From an uncultured Azospirillum sp. (GTDB lineage: Bacteria > Pseudomonadota > Alphaproteobacteria > RF32 > CAG-239), in assembly GCA_947383875.1 (NCBI GenBank), contig CANDEX010000027.1, positions 1 to 19,445 of the forward strand: a DNA stretch of 19,445 nucleotides, read 5' to 3'. Under the pieces are notes generated by a model. The model had not been told where the DNA came from. It saw only the letters and a list, made by a program, of their open reading frames with translations, and did no database searches. How positions within the stretch are numbered: position 1 is the stretch's first letter; the number at the start of each line of letters is the position of its first letter. Positions 8,302 through 16,012 of this stretch are shown here, piece after piece. The translations under genes were made by a program, and so were the position numbers.

Positions 8302-8931
8302 ATGGCTAGAAAAACCAAAGAAGAAGCCCTACATACCAGGGAAGCTATCCTTATGGCCGCCTTGGATACATTTTGTAAAAAAGGTTATTTCCGCACAACC
8401 TTTGATGAAATTGCTAAAAGCATAAATCTTACCAAAGGCGCGGTATACTGGCATTTTAAAAATAAGCCGGACATTATCAACGCTCTGATTACCGAAGCAT
8501 TTGAGCACAATAAAAAAACCATTAACAATAAAATTGCTGAAATCAAAACACTTGAAGACCTACAGCAATATTTTGTATTCACAGCCGAAATTGTGCAGAA
8601 TACACCTATTTTTCGAAAATTTCTGTTTTTTGTAATGTACCAAATGGAATGGTCTGAAGGCTTGTTCAATGCCTTCGAAATTTCAGGTCCGCATAACAAT
8701 ATCATGACTTACCATCATGACCTTATTCTTCAAGTTCTCAAACACAGCCAAGATTCCGGTGTCATCAGACCGGATATAAACATTGAAAAGACAACGGAAA
8801 GCATTCACTCTTTGTGGGAGGGGCTGCTTTACCGCACCATCGGAAAAAGCTATACCGGCGATTTTCCTCAAATAACGGAATATAGTTTTCAAATATTAAT
8901 TAATTCACTAAAGATAAAAAAGGATAACTAA
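8302..8931 (+). CDS. acrR: TetR/AcrR-family repressor of the efflux operon
   Basis: The 209-residue protein has a TetR-type N-terminal DNA-binding domain (about 10-58): REAILMAALDTFCKKGYFRTT-like lead-in, then helix-turn-helix residues 33-55 containing TFDEIAKSINLTKGAVYWHF. The C-terminal domain (60-209) is the variable, ligand-sensing dimerisation part. It is the first gene of an operon with acrA (one base between stop and next ATG) and acrB, so it should repress its own operon and be released by pump substrates, as AcrR and TtgR are. The dyad at 8256-8279 is the likely target. The gene symbol is by position and family; the ligand is unknown. Confidence 0.88.
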   Translation: MARKTKEEALHTREAILMAALDTFCKKGYFRTTFDEIAKSINLTKGAVYWHFKNKPDIINALITEAFEHNKKTINNKIAEIKTLEDLQQYFVFTAEIVQNTPIFRKFLFFVMYQMEWSEGLFNAFEISGPHNNIMTYHHDLILQVLKHSQDSGVIRPDINIEKTTESIHSLWEGLLYRTIGKSYTGDFPQITEYSFQILINSLKIKKDN

Positions 8932-8932
8932 A

Positions 8933-10093
8933 ATGCAGGTTGGAACTATCTCAAAACGCACAATCATCCGCAGAACAGCCGTTATGCTGCTCTGCGGTGC
9001 TGCCGGCTGGTATCTCAAAGCCAAACTGACACCGCAAATGCCGATGATGGGAATGAACATGGGTGATCCTTATGTTTTGGTTCAACAAGTGCAGCAACAG
9101 AATATTTCCCCCAAAAAAAGCTATATCGGCCATGTTCAGGCGATTAATGCCGTCGATTTGCGCCCGCAGGTCACCGGATATGTTGAAAAAGTTCTGTTTC
9201 AGGAAGGTTCACTGGTAAAAGAAGGCGATATCCTGTTTGTTATTGAACAAAAACGCTATTTGGCCACCTTAGAACTGCGTGAAGCCGAACTTGCAAGTGC
9301 CAAAGCCAGCTTAGTCCGCGCAGAACGCGATTACAATCGCCAAAAATCTCTGAGCAGCCAAAACTATGCTTCCAAGGCTACATTAGATACATCCGAAAGC
9401 AATTACCTGCAAGCCAAAGCAGCAGTAAAACAGGCCGAAGCTAATCTGGAACTGGCCAAAATTGACATGGGCTATACAGAAATCAAAGCTCCTATTACCG
9501 GTTATATCGGTAAAGCACTGGTAACTGAAGGCAACTATGTCAATTCATCAACTCAAACTCTGGCTCGCATTGTTCAGACAGATCCGATTCGCGTTGCTTT
9601 TTCAGTTTCCGATAAAGATTTCCTCAATATGCGCGAACAAAAAATCAACCATGGCATTGAATCCATTCAAACCGAACTGGTTCTGCCAAACGGCAAAGTA
9701 TTGGTCAATCATTTGAAATCACGTTTCAATGATAACGAAATCAACTCGGATACAGCCACAATTGCCGTTTATGCCGAATATGGAAATGAACAAAATTTAT
9801 TACTGCCGGGCAACTATGTCGATATTCGCATCGGCAAACGCGAAAACCAAATAGCAACCTTGGTTCCGCAAGCGGCTTTAGCTCAGGACGAACACGGAAA
9901 CTACGTTATGACCGTGGATAAAGACAATATCGCCCACGAAACACGCGTCGTTATCGGCGACACCTTAGAAGACAAACAAGTTATTCTTGAAGGATTAAAA
10001 CCTGAAGATCGTGTTATTATTCAAGGCTTGCAGAAAACACGTAACGGCCAGAAAGTAACCGTTGGTGAAATCAAGACAGCGGAGGACAAATAA
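8933..10093 (+). CDS. acrA: RND efflux periplasmic adaptor (AcrA/MexA family)
   Basis: The 386-residue membrane fusion protein links the inner-membrane RND pump to an outer-membrane channel. The N-terminus has an uncleaved-looking anchor (about 13-28). Next come two lipoyl halves (about 78-107, GYVEKVLFQEGSLVKEGDIL; and 180-205, IKAPITGYIGKALVTEGNYV) around an alpha-hairpin (110-177), then beta-barrel and membrane-proximal domains. The Cys in MLLCGA lacks a proper lipobox, so a lipoprotein form is less likely. Right after the anchor is a Met-rich stretch (PQMPMMGMNMGD, 35-44), unusual for drug-pump adaptors. An AAAAAGGA lies just before the ATG. No tolC-like gene follows, so the outer-membrane partner must be encoded elsewhere. 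Confidence 0.92.
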   Translation: MQVGTISKRTIIRRTAVMLLCGAAGWYLKAKLTPQMPMMGMNMGDPYVLVQQVQQQNISPKKSYIGHVQAINAVDLRPQVTGYVEKVLFQEGSLVKEGDILFVIEQKRYLATLELREAELASAKASLVRAERDYNRQKSLSSQNYASKATLDTSESNYLQAKAAVKQAEANLELAKIDMGYTEIKAPITGYIGKALVTEGNYVNSSTQTLARIVQTDPIRVAFSVSDKDFLNMREQKINHGIESIQTELVLPNGKVLVNHLKSRFNDNEINSDTATIAVYAEYGNEQNLLLPGNYVDIRIGKRENQIATLVPQAALAQDEHGNYVMTVDKDNIAHETRVVIGDTLEDKQVILEGLKPEDRVIIQGLQKTRNGQKVTVGEIKTAEDK

Positions 10094-10096
10094 GCA

Positions 10097-13000
10097 ATGT
10101 TTTCTCGAATTTTTATTGAACGTCCGCGTTTCGCGATGGTTATTTCCATCGTGCTGACTCTTGCGGGAGCCATAGCAGTCTTTTCTCTGCCTATTTCACT
10201 CTATCCGGAAATTACGCCGCCCGAAGTTGTTATCTCCGCCTCTTATCCGGGAGCCAGCGCGGAAGTGGTTGCCAAAACCATTGGTATCCCGCTGGAACAG
10301 GAAATCAACGGCGTGGAAGATATGCTTTACATGAATTCCTCTTCCGAAAACTCCCAATACAGCTTAACAGTCACGTTTAAAGTCGGCGTTGACCGCGATA
10401 TGGCTCAGGTTAAAGTTCAAAACCGTATCCAGCAGGCGACCTCCAAACTACCGACAGAAGTAACCCGACAGGGATTAACGGTCAAAAGCCGCTCATCAAA
10501 CATCTTGGGATTTATCAGTATCATTTCACCCAATAACACCTATTCGCAACTACAACTGTCCGACTATGTTCAAAACAACATCAAAGACAGCTTAAGCCGC
10601 GTTTCCGGTGTCGGTGAAGTCAGTGTGCACGCCGCTCGCCTGAGTATGCGTGTCTGGCTGGATGCAGACAAAATCACGGCACTGAATATTCCGTTAAACA
10701 GTGTCATTTCTGCCATTGAAGGTCAAAACTATCAACCGTCCCTCGGCAGCATCGGAGCCATGCCCGGCGACGGCAGCCAACAAATGGTTTACACCTTACA
10801 AACTCAGGGCCGTATTAACGAAGTTGAAGATTTCAAAAACATCATCATCCGCACTGCAGAAGAAGGCGGTTTGGTTTACTTAAAAGATATCGCCTCTGTT
10901 GAAATCGGTGAAGAAAACTACCGTGCGACATCCAAATTTAACGGAGCTCCCAGTGTTGCCATTGCTATTAACCAGCTGGCCGGAGCTAACGCCTTGGATG
11001 CAATGGAAGGTGTAAAAAAAGAAATTGAACGTCTGTCTCAACGTTTCCCGGAAGACATCACCTATGCCATCGGCTACGATTCGACCAAATATATCATGGC
11101 CTCAATTGAGGAAGTCATCTTCACACTGTTGCTGACTTTTGCTTTGGTAATTCTGGTCTGCTATATCTTTCTGCAAGACTGGCGATCAACTTTGGTGCCG
11201 ACATTAACAATTCCGGTATCCATCTTTGCGACCTTTGCCGTTATGCTTGCCATGGGCTACAGCCTAAATATGATGACCCTTTTCGGTCTGGTCTTGGCTA
11301 TCGGTCTGGTGGTGGATGATGCCATCGTTGTGGTTGAACGTGTCTTATACTTAATGGAAAGCGAAAAACTTTCTCCGAAAGAAGCCACAATTAAAGCAAT
11401 GGAACAAGTTTCCAGTGCCATTATTGCCACCACTTTAGTCTTATTGGCCATCTTTGTCCCTGTCGGCTTTTTAGGCGGAATTACCGGAAAAATTTATCAA
11501 CAATTTGCAATTGCGATTTCCACCTCCGTCGCATTTTCATCATTAAACGCTTTAACCCTGTCTCCGGCTCTCTGTGCAACATTGCTTCGCCCGTTGACAC
11601 CTGCACAATCTGGCCCTCTGTTCTGGTTTAACCAGATTGTCAATAAGTCCCGTGATCGTTATGCTTCGGTTGTCGGCTTAATTGGACGAAAGGTTAGCGT
11701 CATTTTCTTATTAATGCTGATGCTGTTCGCGGCAGTCGGCAGTTTGCTGAACATCAGTCAAACCTCCTTTATTCCGTCGGAAGACCAAGGCGTTATCTTT
11801 ATGAACGTCCAACTTCCTGAAGGTGCTACCCGCAACCGAACTCAAGCCTTTGTCGACAAGATTTACCCGCTCTTAAAAGAAGAACCGGGCGTTGACAACA
11901 TCATGGGTATTGTCGGTGTCAGTATGATTGGTGGTTCGGGTGAAAACGTCGCGATGGTCATCGTTACCTTACATCCATGGAATGAACGCACGGATAAAGC
12001 ACTGTCTTCATCCAATATTCTGAACAAACTGCGCGCCAAAGTCATCGGAATGCCGGAGGCTGAAGTTCAGCTCTTCGAACCGCCGGCAATTATGGGCTTA
12101 GGTATGAGCGGCGGCATGGACTACAGGCTGCAATCATTAAACACTAATGACCCGCAAAAACTGGAGACGGCATTGAAAGGTTTCCTGGCTAAAATCAATC
12201 AGGATCCTAACGTCCTCTATGCCTACACGACCTATACGGCACAAACACCGAATTACTTTATTACAATCGACCGCGATAAAGCCGAAGCCATGAAAGTAAA
12301 TATCGGCAACATTTACAGCGTTCTGCAAAATTACCTCGGTTCAAGTTATGTTAATGACGTCAACTTCGGCACACAGGTAAACAAAGTAATGATTCAAGCG
12401 GATTGGAAATATCGTAAGGATATGGAAAGCATTAAAAAACTTCATGTCCAAAACAACAACGGCGAAATGGTTCCGCTGGAGGCTTTAATTTCGATGAATA
12501 AAGTTCTTTCTCCGCGCGTTGTTACCCGCTATAACCAATACCCCAGTGCTTCCGTTACAGCCGTTCAAAGTCCGGCTTCCAGTACCGGACAAGCAATGGA
12601 TGCTTTGGAAACTTTATCTCAGTCACTCCCAGCCGGATTTAGCTACGACTGGTCAGGCATGAGCTATCAGGAAAAACAAAGTAGCGGCCAAATCGGTTAT
12701 TTAATTATTTTAGCCATGACCTTCGCATACCTGTTTCTGGTTGCCCAATATGAAAGCTGGGCAACACCGCTGCCGGTTTTAACCTCAGTCTCGGTTGCTA
12801 TGCTTGGCGCACTGCTCGGTTTATTTATCACCGATTTACCGTTAAGTATCTACGCCCAACTGGGATTAATTTTGTTAGTTGGTCTGGCTGCCAAGAACGC
12901 CATTCTGATTGTGGAATTTTCCAAAGAAGAACGCGAAAAAGGCTCCTCAATCATTAAAGCCGCAGTTACCGGAACCAAGGAACGTTTCCGCGCGGTATTA

Positions 13001-13201
13001 ATGACAGCCTTCACCTTTATTCTTGGTGTTCTGCCAATGATTGTCGCTACCGGAGCCGGTGCCGCCAGCCGTATTGCCATCGGCGTTCCTGTTTTCTACG
13101 GAATGCTTCTGGGAACAGCCGTCGGCCTGATTGTCATTCCGTTGCTTTACATTTTGTTCCAAACACTCAGTGAAGCAACAAGTAAAAAACACAAAGCCTA
13201 G
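10097..13201 (+). CDS. acrB: RND multidrug efflux transporter (AcrB, HAE-1 family)
   Basis: The 1034-residue protein has the full length and layout of AcrB: N-terminal [12 protein letters not shown], two large periplasmic loops, and 12 transmembrane helices in two repeats. The proton relay is complete: D407 and D408 in [11 protein letters not shown] on TM4, at the same numbers as in E. coli AcrB, and K933 in [13 protein letters not shown] on TM10. The Asp pair and full loops mark a hydrophobic-drug (HAE-1) pump rather than a heavy-metal one. The trimer takes amphiphilic drugs, bile salts or detergents from the periplasm and outer leaflet and passes them through AcrA to an outer-membrane channel. 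It starts three bases after acrA, and the operon terminator follows at once. Confidence 0.96.
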   Translation: MFSRIFIERPRFAMVISIVLTLAGAIAVFSLPISLYPEITPPEVVISASYPGASAEVVAKTIGIPLEQEINGVEDMLYMNSSSENSQYSLTVTFKVGVDRDMAQVKVQNRIQQATSKLPTEVTRQGLTVKSRSSNILGFISIISPNNTYSQLQLSDYVQNNIKDSLSRVSGVGEVSVHAARLSMRVWLDADKITALNIPLNSVISAIEGQNYQPSLGSIGAMPGDGSQQMVYTLQTQGRINEVEDFKNIIIRTAEEGGLVYLKDIASVEIGEENYRATSKFNGAPSVAIAINQLAGANALDAMEGVKKEIERLSQRFPEDITYAIGYDSTKYIMASIEEVIFTLLLTFALVILVCYIFLQDWRSTLVPTLTIPVSIFATFAVMLAMGYSLNMMTLFGLVLAIGLVVDDAIVVVERVLYLMESEKLSPKEATIKAMEQVSSAIIATTLVLLAIFVPVGFLGGITGKIYQQFAIAISTSVAFSSLNALTLSPALCATLLRPLTPAQSGPLFWFNQIVNKSRDRYASVVGLIGRKVSVIFLLMLMLFAAVGSLLNISQTSFIPSEDQGVIFMNVQLPEGATRNRTQAFVDKIYPLLKEEPGVDNIMGIVGVSMIGGSGENVAMVIVTLHPWNERTDKALSSSNILNKLRAKVIGMPEAEVQLFEPPAIMGLGMSGGMDYRLQSLNTNDPQKLETALKGFLAKINQDPNVLYAYTTYTAQTPNYFITIDRDKAEAMKVNIGNIYSVLQNYLGSSYVNDVNFGTQVNKVMIQADWKYRKDMESIKKLHVQNNNGEMVPLEALISMNKVLSPRVVTRYNQYPSASVTAVQSPASSTGQAMDALETLSQSLPAGFSYDWSGMSYQEKQSSGQIGYLIILAMTFAYLFLVAQYESWATPLPVLTSVSVAMLGALLGLFITDLPLSIYAQLGLILLVGLAAKNAILIVEFSKEEREKGSSIIKAAVTGTKERFRAVLMTAFTFILGVLPMIVATGAGAASRIAIGVPVFYGMLLGTAVGLIVIPLLYILFQTLSEATSKKHKA

Positions 13202-13202
13202 C

Positions 13203-13232
13203 AAAAACCCCGCTCTAATCAGCGGGGTTTTT
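13203..13232. terminator. Bidirectional rho-independent terminator
   Basis: A perfect 12-bp stem, AAAAACCCCGCT with AGCGGGGTTTTT, closes over a six-base loop (13215-13220). The T run serves acrB on the plus strand and the A run serves the convergent gene on the minus strand. The minus-strand gene's stop codon lies in the loop, and its last three codons lie in the stem. Confidence 0.9.
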
Positions 13233-13964
13233 CATTTTTTCTTCCATCTCTTTCAAATAGCGATCTCTTTCTTGCCGCGCTTTAAACTTTTCACAAATAT
13301 CCCATTGCATTTTATAACTGGTCAAACTATCAAGTTTAGCCTGCTCCGTTTCAATAGCTTTATTCATTTCATCCAAAATAGGCAACAAACGTAACTGATA
13401 ATATGTCTGAAGCAATTCAGCCCCCTGAGGAATTTGTTCTCGTGACGAAACTTTTACTCCTCTGATATCAGCAATAGCTTTTCTGACAGCCTCATCAGCC
13501 AAGGGAAGAAAATAATCCAAAGCCAATTTATTAATCCGTTGATGAACCTGCTCATGCCTAAGAGCAACAGAAAATTTACATAAATCATCCTTATATTCTT
13601 TCGCCACATAAATCATCGGCTTCTGATACCCCAAAAAAATCTCAACCTCATCCGCCAACACACAAATCACATCATCATCTATAGACCTCACCCTAGATCT
13701 AAGTTTTATCGAAGAACAAAGCCCCGGCTGAGCATAACCGACAGTCAGCCACCCCGGTTCTTGATTTTTTGTCTCTACCTGACTGACCACGGATAACGGC
13801 TGCGATAAATCATGTACCAATTTACCATAAGAACTTTTAAACGTAATTTGAGGCATCGGATTAATCGCATTGCAGGAAATAAACTCTCCATAATTCCACG
13901 CGCCGGCAGAATGACTATACAAACCCAAACACACAGTCAATAATGGGACGCCCCATCTTTTCAT
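13215..13964 (-). CDS. Secreted protein with HEXXH motif, possible metallopeptidase
   Basis: I do not recognise this 249-residue protein. It has a signal peptide (MKRWGVPLLTVCLGLYSHSAGA, cut near residue 22). Residues 137-141 read HEQVH within a helix (VALRHEQVHQRINKLAL), matching the zinc-binding HEXXH of metallopeptidases, and E158 in PLADE could be a third ligand. Several cysteines precede it (31, 83, 101, 129) and could form disulfides in the periplasm. The C-terminal third (about 190-245) is charged and probably coiled coil. An AAAGGA and AGG precede the ATG on the minus strand. It is transcribed away from the small secreted protein at 14058 and shares acrB's terminator. Activity is a guess from one motif. 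Confidence 0.65.
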   Translation of the reverse strand: MKRWGVPLLTVCLGLYSHSAGAWNYGEFISCNAINPMPQITFKSSYGKLVHDLSQPLSVVSQVETKNQEPGWLTVGYAQPGLCSSIKLRSRVRSIDDDVICVLADEVEIFLGYQKPMIYVAKEYKDDLCKFSVALRHEQVHQRINKLALDYFLPLADEAVRKAIADIRGVKVSSREQIPQGAELLQTYYQLRLLPILDEMNKAIETEQAKLDSLTSYKMQWDICEKFKARQERDRYLKEMEEKMKNPAD

Positions 13965-14057
13965 CCTATATCCTTTCGGAAAACATTTTTTATAAACTCA
14001 ACATATTATCCCTTTCTTAAAATTTATTTACTACACTAAACAAAGAAAGGATTAACC

Positions 14058-14384
14058 ATGAAACTATTTTTAATTTTATTTATGCTGCTCATCGTAGCTT
14101 CTCCGATTTATGCACAAACATCATCCGAAATATTGAAACAACAATATCAGGACAATGGTATTAAAGATGCTGAAACTCTACGAGAAACATATGATAAATT
14201 GCACAAACCGCTCTACCAACAAGCTTACGATGATTATCTTAATGATTTAGAATATATTTCACAACACGGTACAGCTCCGGATAATGAAGCATTATATAAA
14301 GATATCCTGATGATGAAGAGTAACGAACCGTTTATTTACAGCCATACAGAAGCTGATCAACACCTATTCTTCAACACATATTAA
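14058..14384 (+). CDS. Small secreted protein of unknown function
   Basis: The product has 108 residues. A clear signal peptide (MKLFLILFMLLIVASPIYA, cleaved after residue 19) is followed by about 89 polar, largely helical residues rich in Tyr, Asp and Gln, such as KQQYQDNGIKDAETLRETYD. There are no cysteines and no known domain that I can see. An AAAGGA about seven bases before the ATG, the signal peptide and ordinary codon use support a real gene. It is divergent from the HEXXH-motif gene across a 93-base gap that must hold both promoters; I found no convincing -35/-10 pair there. A functional link between the two is only a possibility. Confidence 0.65.
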   Translation: MKLFLILFMLLIVASPIYAQTSSEILKQQYQDNGIKDAETLRETYDKLHKPLYQQAYDDYLNDLEYISQHGTAPDNEALYKDILMMKSNEPFIYSHTEADQHLFFNTY

Positions 14385-14430
14385 AATTTCAGACAAAATA
14401 ATGTTAGCTATTGAACATCATAGAAACCAT

Positions 14431-14507
14431 CATTCCGACCGTGCACTGCAAGAGGAGGAATCTTTTTGCCTGCAGATCCCTCTATACCCTTACTTTTAGT
14501 CAGAATG
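14431..14507. repeat. MITE-like palindromic intergenic repeat
   Basis: This 77-base stretch in the gap between two convergent genes opens with CATTCCGAC and closes with GTCAGAATG, inverted with one mismatch. A second inverted pair lies inside: AGAGG at 14451-14455 and CCTCT at 14479-14483, each next to an (A)ATC/GAT. A perfect AGTCA-GAA-TGACT overlaps the right end. This is the shape of REP/NEMIS-type palindromic elements. Only one copy is in the window. The remaining bases between 14385 and 14542 show nothing else. Confidence 0.5.
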
Positions 14508-14538
14508 ACTATAAAGCGAACGCTCCCACCGTGCGGAA

Positions 14539-14579
14539 CTCGCTAAATCTGTATTAATAAGCCATTAGATGAGATTTTT
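14539..14579. repeat. 41-bp direct repeat, copy 1 (3' end of the S66 gene)
   Basis: This segment starts CTCGCTAAATCTGTATTAAT and matches 17312-17352 at 37 of 41 positions in the same orientation, the first 21 being identical. Here it encodes, on the minus strand, the last eleven residues (KISSNGLLIQI) and the stop of the S66 peptidase, plus four bases beyond. Confidence 0.8.
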
Positions 14580-15523
14580 GCTGTTCCGCCGACCGGTATC
14601 GTCAACAACGGCGTACTATGCCCAAAATCCAAATTCGCCCAAATCGGTAAATTTCTTAATTCCCGCTTGGTGGAAATGATATATTCCAACTGTTCGCGCG
14701 TAACTTTAGAACCCTTTTGAAAACGCCCGATAAGAATACCTTTCACATTGGCAAAATCCGGCTGATAGATAAGAGCCTGAAAATTGCGTTCAAAAACGGC
14801 AATATCCGAACCTTCGGTATCTTCAATAAACAAAATGGTATTTTTCGCAAAATCCGGACGGTATTTAGTCCCGAGCAGCAAATCAAATGTACCAAGATTA
14901 CCGCCGACGAGAGTTCCTTCTGCCTCCCCATCATGTAACTTCCAATACCCCTCATTTTTGATAAACTGGCGATTCTCCTGATCTAAGAACCAGAGATCAT
15001 CACTCCATTCCGCTGACGGTTTAAGAGAGTTGACCCTCTCCCCCATCAGCATAATTTTCAGATTCTCAAGCGTATAATCCGCCCCTTTCAGCATACCTAA
15101 AGAACTGAAATGGGGGCCAGAAAAAGTCACCAAACCGGTTTGAGCATAAATCGCGTTCAATAAAGCCGTAATATCAGAGAACCCACAGAAAACTTTCGGA
15201 TTATCTTTAATCAAATCATAATCCAGATAAGGCAGCAACTGATTGGAATTGGCACCCCCGATAATCGTAAAAATCGCTTTAACATTTTTATCGGCAAAAG
15301 CTTCATGAATATCGGCAATCCGATCATCAACGGATGACGAGCCCATCATATCCCAGTTATCATCTGTCATATGCCGCCCGAAAGTTACTTTCAGCCCCCA
15401 AGCTTCAAATCTTTCCCGGGCAATTTTTCGAGCATCTTGCCCTATAATTTTAATTCCGCGCGCCGGAGCAACCACCCTGATTTCATCACCCGAAACTAAT
15501 TTAGCCGGAATAATTTTTTCCAT
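14543..15523 (-). CDS. S66-family serine carboxypeptidase (MccF/LdcA-like)
   Basis: From ATG 15523 the protein has 326 residues. The S66 triad is visible: S93 in IIGGANSNQLLPYLDYDLI, E234 in LFIEDTEG and H302 in LDFGHSTP. S66 enzymes split the L,D bond of murein tripeptide-linked D-Ala in the cytoplasm (LdcA, peptidoglycan recycling) or cleave the peptide-nucleotide bond of microcin C-type toxins (MccF, self-immunity). The GGxNSNQLLPYLDYDLI form looks closer to MccF-like members, but I cannot decide between the two. There is no signal peptide, fitting a cytoplasmic enzyme. The in-frame TTG at 15529 is rejected because AGGAG sits seven bases before the ATG. It is divergent from umuD, and its 3' end is repeated at 17312-17352. 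Confidence 0.88.
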   Translation of the reverse strand: MEKIIPAKLVSGDEIRVVAPARGIKIIGQDARKIARERFEAWGLKVTFGRHMTDDNWDMMGSSSVDDRIADIHEAFADKNVKAIFTIIGGANSNQLLPYLDYDLIKDNPKVFCGFSDITALLNAIYAQTGLVTFSGPHFSSLGMLKGADYTLENLKIMLMGERVNSLKPSAEWSDDLWFLDQENRQFIKNEGYWKLHDGEAEGTLVGGNLGTFDLLLGTKYRPDFAKNTILFIEDTEGSDIAVFERNFQALIYQPDFANVKGILIGRFQKGSKVTREQLEYIISTKRELRNLPIWANLDFGHSTPLLTIPVGGTAKISSNGLLIQI

Positions 15524-15530
15524 ATCCAAA

Positions 15531-15535
15531 CTCCT
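15531..15535 (-). promoter_or_regulatory. Ribosome-binding site that fixes the S66 peptidase start
   Basis: AGGAG on the minus strand lies seven bases before ATG 15523, ideal spacing. The alternative TTG at 15529 would be only one base away from it. Confidence 0.7.
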
Positions 15536-15555
15536 AAAATTTAATTATTTTTTCC

Positions 15556-15584
15556 ACTATAAAACATATTTTTTCGTTTGCGAA
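15556..15584 (-). promoter_or_regulatory. Candidate promoter of the S66 peptidase gene
   Basis: On the minus strand, TTCGCA (15584-15579) and TATAGT (15561-15556) are 17 bases apart. They match the -35 and -10 consensus at 4 and 5 of 6 positions. The surrounding DNA is very AT-rich, so the call is weak. Confidence 0.3.
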
Positions 15585-15594
15585 TAATTTTTTA

Positions 15595-15622
15595 TTGAAA
15601 TATTGAATTTTGAAACTATCAT
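15595..15622 (+). promoter_or_regulatory. Candidate promoter of umuD-umuC
   Basis: TTGAAA (15595-15600) and TATCAT (15617-15622) are 16 bases apart. Transcription would start at or inside the SOS box that begins three bases later, which is the usual repression arrangement. Confidence 0.4.
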
Positions 15623-15624
15623 CA

Positions 15625-15639
15625 GAACAAAACATGAAC
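15625..15639 (+). promoter_or_regulatory. LexA (SOS) box of the alphaproteobacterial type
   Basis: GAACAAAACATGAAC fits GAAC-N7-GAAC (GTTC-N7-GTTC on the other strand), the direct-repeat operator known for alphaproteobacterial LexA. It lies 19 bases before the umuD ATG and next to the candidate -10, so LexA would shut the operon until DNA damage. The E. coli palindromic form (CTGT-N8-ACAG) is absent. Confidence 0.82.
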
Positions 15640-15658
15640 AAAAAAGTGAGTCTTTATC

Positions 15659-16012
15659 ATGCCATTTGCTTCTGCCGTTACCTATTTTCAGGAACACGAT
15701 TTAGATTTAAACAACTATCTTCAACCCCATCCGCTGTCAACATACTTTCTGCGCATGGAAGGAGATGCTCTGTCCGGAGCAGGTATCCATAGCGGAGACA
15801 TCCTGGTCATTGATCGCTCACGCACCGCCGTCAGCGGCAACCTGATTATTGCCGAAATTAATGGTGAACTGTTAGCTCGTCGATTGCTCATAAAACAAAA
15901 ACAAACCCTGCTCGGAACAGACAATCCCCAACAACGCCCTCTCCCCTTACAAGCAGAAGATACTTTTGCGGTTTGGGGCGTCATCACTTCCGTGATAAGG
16001 AAATTACTTTAA
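15659..16012 (+). CDS. umuD: UmuD'-like polymerase V subunit with lost protease residues
   Basis: The 117-residue protein aligns without gaps to E. coli UmuD from residue 24 to near the end: DLN, HPLSTYF, EGDA, AGIHSGDILVIDRS, NGE and DTFAVWGV are shared or similar. The alignment starts at the Cys24-Gly25 cleavage site, so the N-terminal arm removed by RecA-stimulated self-cleavage is missing. An in-frame TGA at 15647-15649 prevents extension. The catalytic Ser60 position is A37 (GDAL instead of GDSM) and the Lys97 position is R74 (ELLARRL instead of FTVKKL), with the same spacing of 37. The product should not cleave itself or LexA. It presumably pairs with the adjacent UmuC as pre-activated UmuD'. 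Its stop overlaps the umuC start (TAATG). Initiation site is weak (AAGTGAG). The ungapped alignment and SOS box argue against a random pseudogene. Confidence 0.85.
   Translation: MPFASAVTYFQEHDLDLNNYLQPHPLSTYFLRMEGDALSGAGIHSGDILVIDRSRTAVSGNLIIAEINGELLARRLLIKQKQTLLGTDNPQQRPLPLQAEDTFAVWGVITSVIRKLL
15997..16002 (+). promoter_or_regulatory. Ribosome-binding site that fixes the umuC start
   Basis: AAGGAA inside the end of umuD lies nine bases before ATG 16012. It supports that start over the upstream in-frame codon at 15973, which lies deep inside umuD. Confidence 0.6.

Noticed and set aside
8966..8998. AcrA as a lipoprotein, from the Cys in MLLCGA.
   Set aside because: The -3 to -1 positions (Met-Leu-Leu) do not fit a lipobox; an uncleaved anchor is more likely.
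14027..14041. CtrA-like box TTAA-N7-TTAC before the 108-residue secreted protein gene.
   Set aside because: The second half-site is imperfect, and partial matches are common in DNA this AT-rich.
14512..14545. Terminator for the S66 gene from AGCGA/TCGCT just past its stop.
   Set aside because: The stem is five base pairs with an unpaired middle and no clear T run, so I did not list it.
15610..15658. A frame starting at 15610 just before umuD might encode a frameshifted UmuD N-terminal arm.
   Set aside because: Its residues (MKLSSEQNMNKKVSLYH) do not resemble the UmuD arm or a Cys-Gly/Ala-Gly cleavage site, it lies over the SOS box, and the catalytic Ser and Lys further on are also missing, which a frameshift would not explain.
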